Notes under the pieces: model-generated
Database searches by the model: none
Told to the model about the DNA's origin: nothing
What the model saw: the letters and a program-made list of their open reading frames with translations, nothing else
Part shown: positions 5,312 through 6,474 of the stretch, piece after piece
Layout of the letters: each line of letters opens with the position of its first letter
Numbering within the stretch: position 1 is the stretch's first letter
Assembly: GCA_963643925.1 (NCBI GenBank)
Contig: CAVINS010000108.1
Span: 1-6,474 of the forward strand
DNA length: 6,474 bases
Direction: 5' to 3'
Source of the DNA: Phocaeicola_A sp963643925
Lineage (GTDB): Bacteria > Bacteroidota > Bacteroidia > Bacteroidales > Bacteroidaceae
Position numbers and translations under genes: made by a program

Positions 5312-6474
5312 TCAGTTGATGAGGTCAACAAGACTTTGCTTCGTCTCCTCGTCTATCTCCCTATATCGGGAGAAGGCACGGCTGCCGTTGACATGTCCGG
5401 TCATCGAACTGATGAGTTCGGGGTCTTTCACTTTCTTATACAGGTTGCCGATGAAGTTGCGCCTTGCCATGTGACTGGTGGCGACATCGCAGATGGGCTT
5501 CTGCACGTCCTTGCCCGTCACTGTGTCGAAAATGGTGACCATTCGGTTGATGCCACACTCGCGAAGCACCGAGCGGATGCCCTCGTTGTAATGGTGTATC
5601 TGTCTTGTTGGGAGAAGAGTCTCTTGTTTTCCCTCGTACCGCTTCAATATGGCCATTGCCTTGGAGTTGAGCGGTACGGTGACGGTCTGCGTGCGTCGGT
5701 GCATGGTCTTGTGCGGAATGAACTGCAGCATGTCGCCAATAACATTGTCGGGAGTAAGGGTGAATAAATCACCCACACGGCAACCTATCATTGACTGGAA
5801 CATGAACAAGTCCCGATAGACCTCCAATGTCGGCTTGTCACTGAGGTCGGCATTGTACACCTTGTCCCTTTCTTCTATGGTCAAATAGTACGGAGTGCCA
5901 TGTACGGCAGCTGGAATGGTGAAGGCATCGCAGGAGCGGTTGGTGGTGAAACCCATCTTGATGCACCAGTGGCCGACAATGCGCAGATGGTGCATGATGC
6001 CGATAATCGCCGTGCTCGACAGTTGCTTGGGAACATGCTTTCCCAAATCAAACTGCTCATAGAACTCCGGGTAGTCATTATAGTACTCATGCTCATTGAT
6101 GACATACTCGCGAAAGTCGAGGTAGTCCTCGGGACGGATGGTTTCGCAGTAAAGCGTAAAACCTTCCTTCCCTTCTATCTCCCGTTTGAATGTTTCGTAA
6201 CGCTGCAACTTCTTGATGGTTGGTTTGTAGGTGGCAGCAGACCCTTTTGCCATAGCATGCTCGGCAATGTACTGCTCCATACGAGAGATAACAGTCGTCA
6301 GTCCTTCGGCGGAATCATCAACAGGGTTAACGCACTTGTCGATTACCTTCTTCATCCATTCCACATCTGCAGTAGTCTGGTCATAACCATCGGTCAGCGC
6401 AGAAAGAATATCCTGCACAAGTTCCTTCACTCGCTTCTGCTCATCAGCAGGAACAACCTTAGTCCGTCGGTAAG
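5312..6474 (-). CDS. Tyrosine recombinase / integrase, first of a tandem pair (5' end outside window)
   Basis: The frame is open to the right window edge, so the true start lies outside. The GTG at 6430 is not a credible start, because the codons ahead of it (6431-6472) read YRRTKVVPADEQKR and align with residues 53-66 of the downstream recombinase (YKTRVALITEAKRT). About 52 residues of the arm-binding domain are therefore missing, and the whole protein should be about 438 residues. The core-binding domain and the complete catalytic domain are present. Catalytic codons are Arg at 5779 (IGCRVGDL), Lys at 5710 (PHKTMHRR), His at 5473 and Arg at 5464 (SHMARRNF), His at 5395 (TGHVNG) and Tyr at 5365 (SRYREID). 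It is probably an active integrase and is the first visible gene of the integration operon. The element end and attachment site, if adjacent to it, lie beyond the window. Confidence 0.93.
   Translation of the reverse strand, partial: YRRTKVVPADEQKRVKELVQDILSALTDGYDQTTADVEWMKKVIDKCVNPVDDSAEGLTTVISRMEQYIAEHAMAKGSAATYKPTIKKLQRYETFKREIEGKEGFTLYCETIRPEDYLDFREYVINEHEYYNDYPEFYEQFDLGKHVPKQLSSTAIIGIMHHLRIVGHWCIKMGFTTNRSCDAFTIPAAVHGTPYYLTIEERDKVYNADLSDKPTLEVYRDLFMFQSMIGCRVGDLFTLTPDNVIGDMLQFIPHKTMHRRTQTVTVPLNSKAMAILKRYEGKQETLLPTRQIHHYNEGIRSVLRECGINRMVTIFDTVTGKDVQKPICDVATSHMARRNFIGNLYKKVKDPELISSMTGHVNGSRAFSRYREIDEETKQSLVDLIN
5766..5790. repeat. 25-base perfect direct repeat, copy 2
   Basis: This is identical to 4383-4407 and encodes the same arginine motif in the upstream recombinase. 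The surrounding DNA of the two genes is much less similar, so this is a local island of identity. Confidence 0.9.

Noticed and set aside
5282..5767. 161-codon plus-strand frame
   Set aside because: It is antisense to the catalytic domain of the first recombinase, whose active-site residues fix the real frame.
6430..6472. GTG at 6430 as the start of the first recombinase
   Set aside because: Fourteen codons upstream remain open and align with the N-terminal region of the paralogue, so the gene continues beyond the window.

Overview
The window looks like part of an integrative or mobilizable element from a gut Bacteroidales genome (Bacteroides, Parabacteroides or Prevotella type). The evidence is a BT4734-like primase-domain gene followed by a PriCT-2/DUF3987 gene, a helix-turn-helix gene just ahead of them, and two tyrosine recombinases of the Bacteroidota conjugative-transposon type. 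All six genes are read from the minus strand, so in transcription order the window runs from its right end to its left. Genus and species cannot be decided from the sequence.

Right half, positions 6474 to 2981: an integration module. Two full-domain tyrosine recombinases lie in tandem. The first (5312-6474) is cut at its 5' end by the window edge and the second (3929-5257) is complete. They are about 52% identical over their last ~195 residues, and both keep every catalytic residue. A 272-residue protein of unknown function (3071-3889) follows 39 bases later, and a strong rho-independent terminator (2981-3024) closes the unit. Two tandem recombinases plus a third cotranscribed gene recall the tnpA-tnpB-tnpC layout of Tn554, though the third protein is not recognisably TnpC.

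Middle, 2763 to 3070: an intergenic region dense in short structures. From right to left it holds the terminator, a 9-base direct repeat with a weaker inverted copy, a plausible Bacteroidota promoter, a 12-position hairpin at the predicted transcript start, a stop-free reading frame without a good start codon, and an 8-base inverted repeat that brackets the start codon of the next gene.

Left half, 2762 to 1: a DNA-processing module. A 142-residue helix-turn-helix protein overlaps a 213-residue BT4734-like protein, which resembles an archaeo-eukaryotic-primase (prim-pol) domain. That gene overlaps by 44 bases a gene carrying a PriCT-2 domain and a DUF3987 domain with a variant P-loop, which runs off the left edge. 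The two primase pieces are in different frames at a T6 run, and a one-base change in that run would fuse them. The linker between PriCT-2 and DUF3987 is built from short TCCAAAA-type repeats that can fold on themselves.

Inferred division of labour: the recombinases move the element, the HTH protein acts in regulation or as a replication/excision factor, and the split primase with its ATPase-like partner may prime replication of the excised element.
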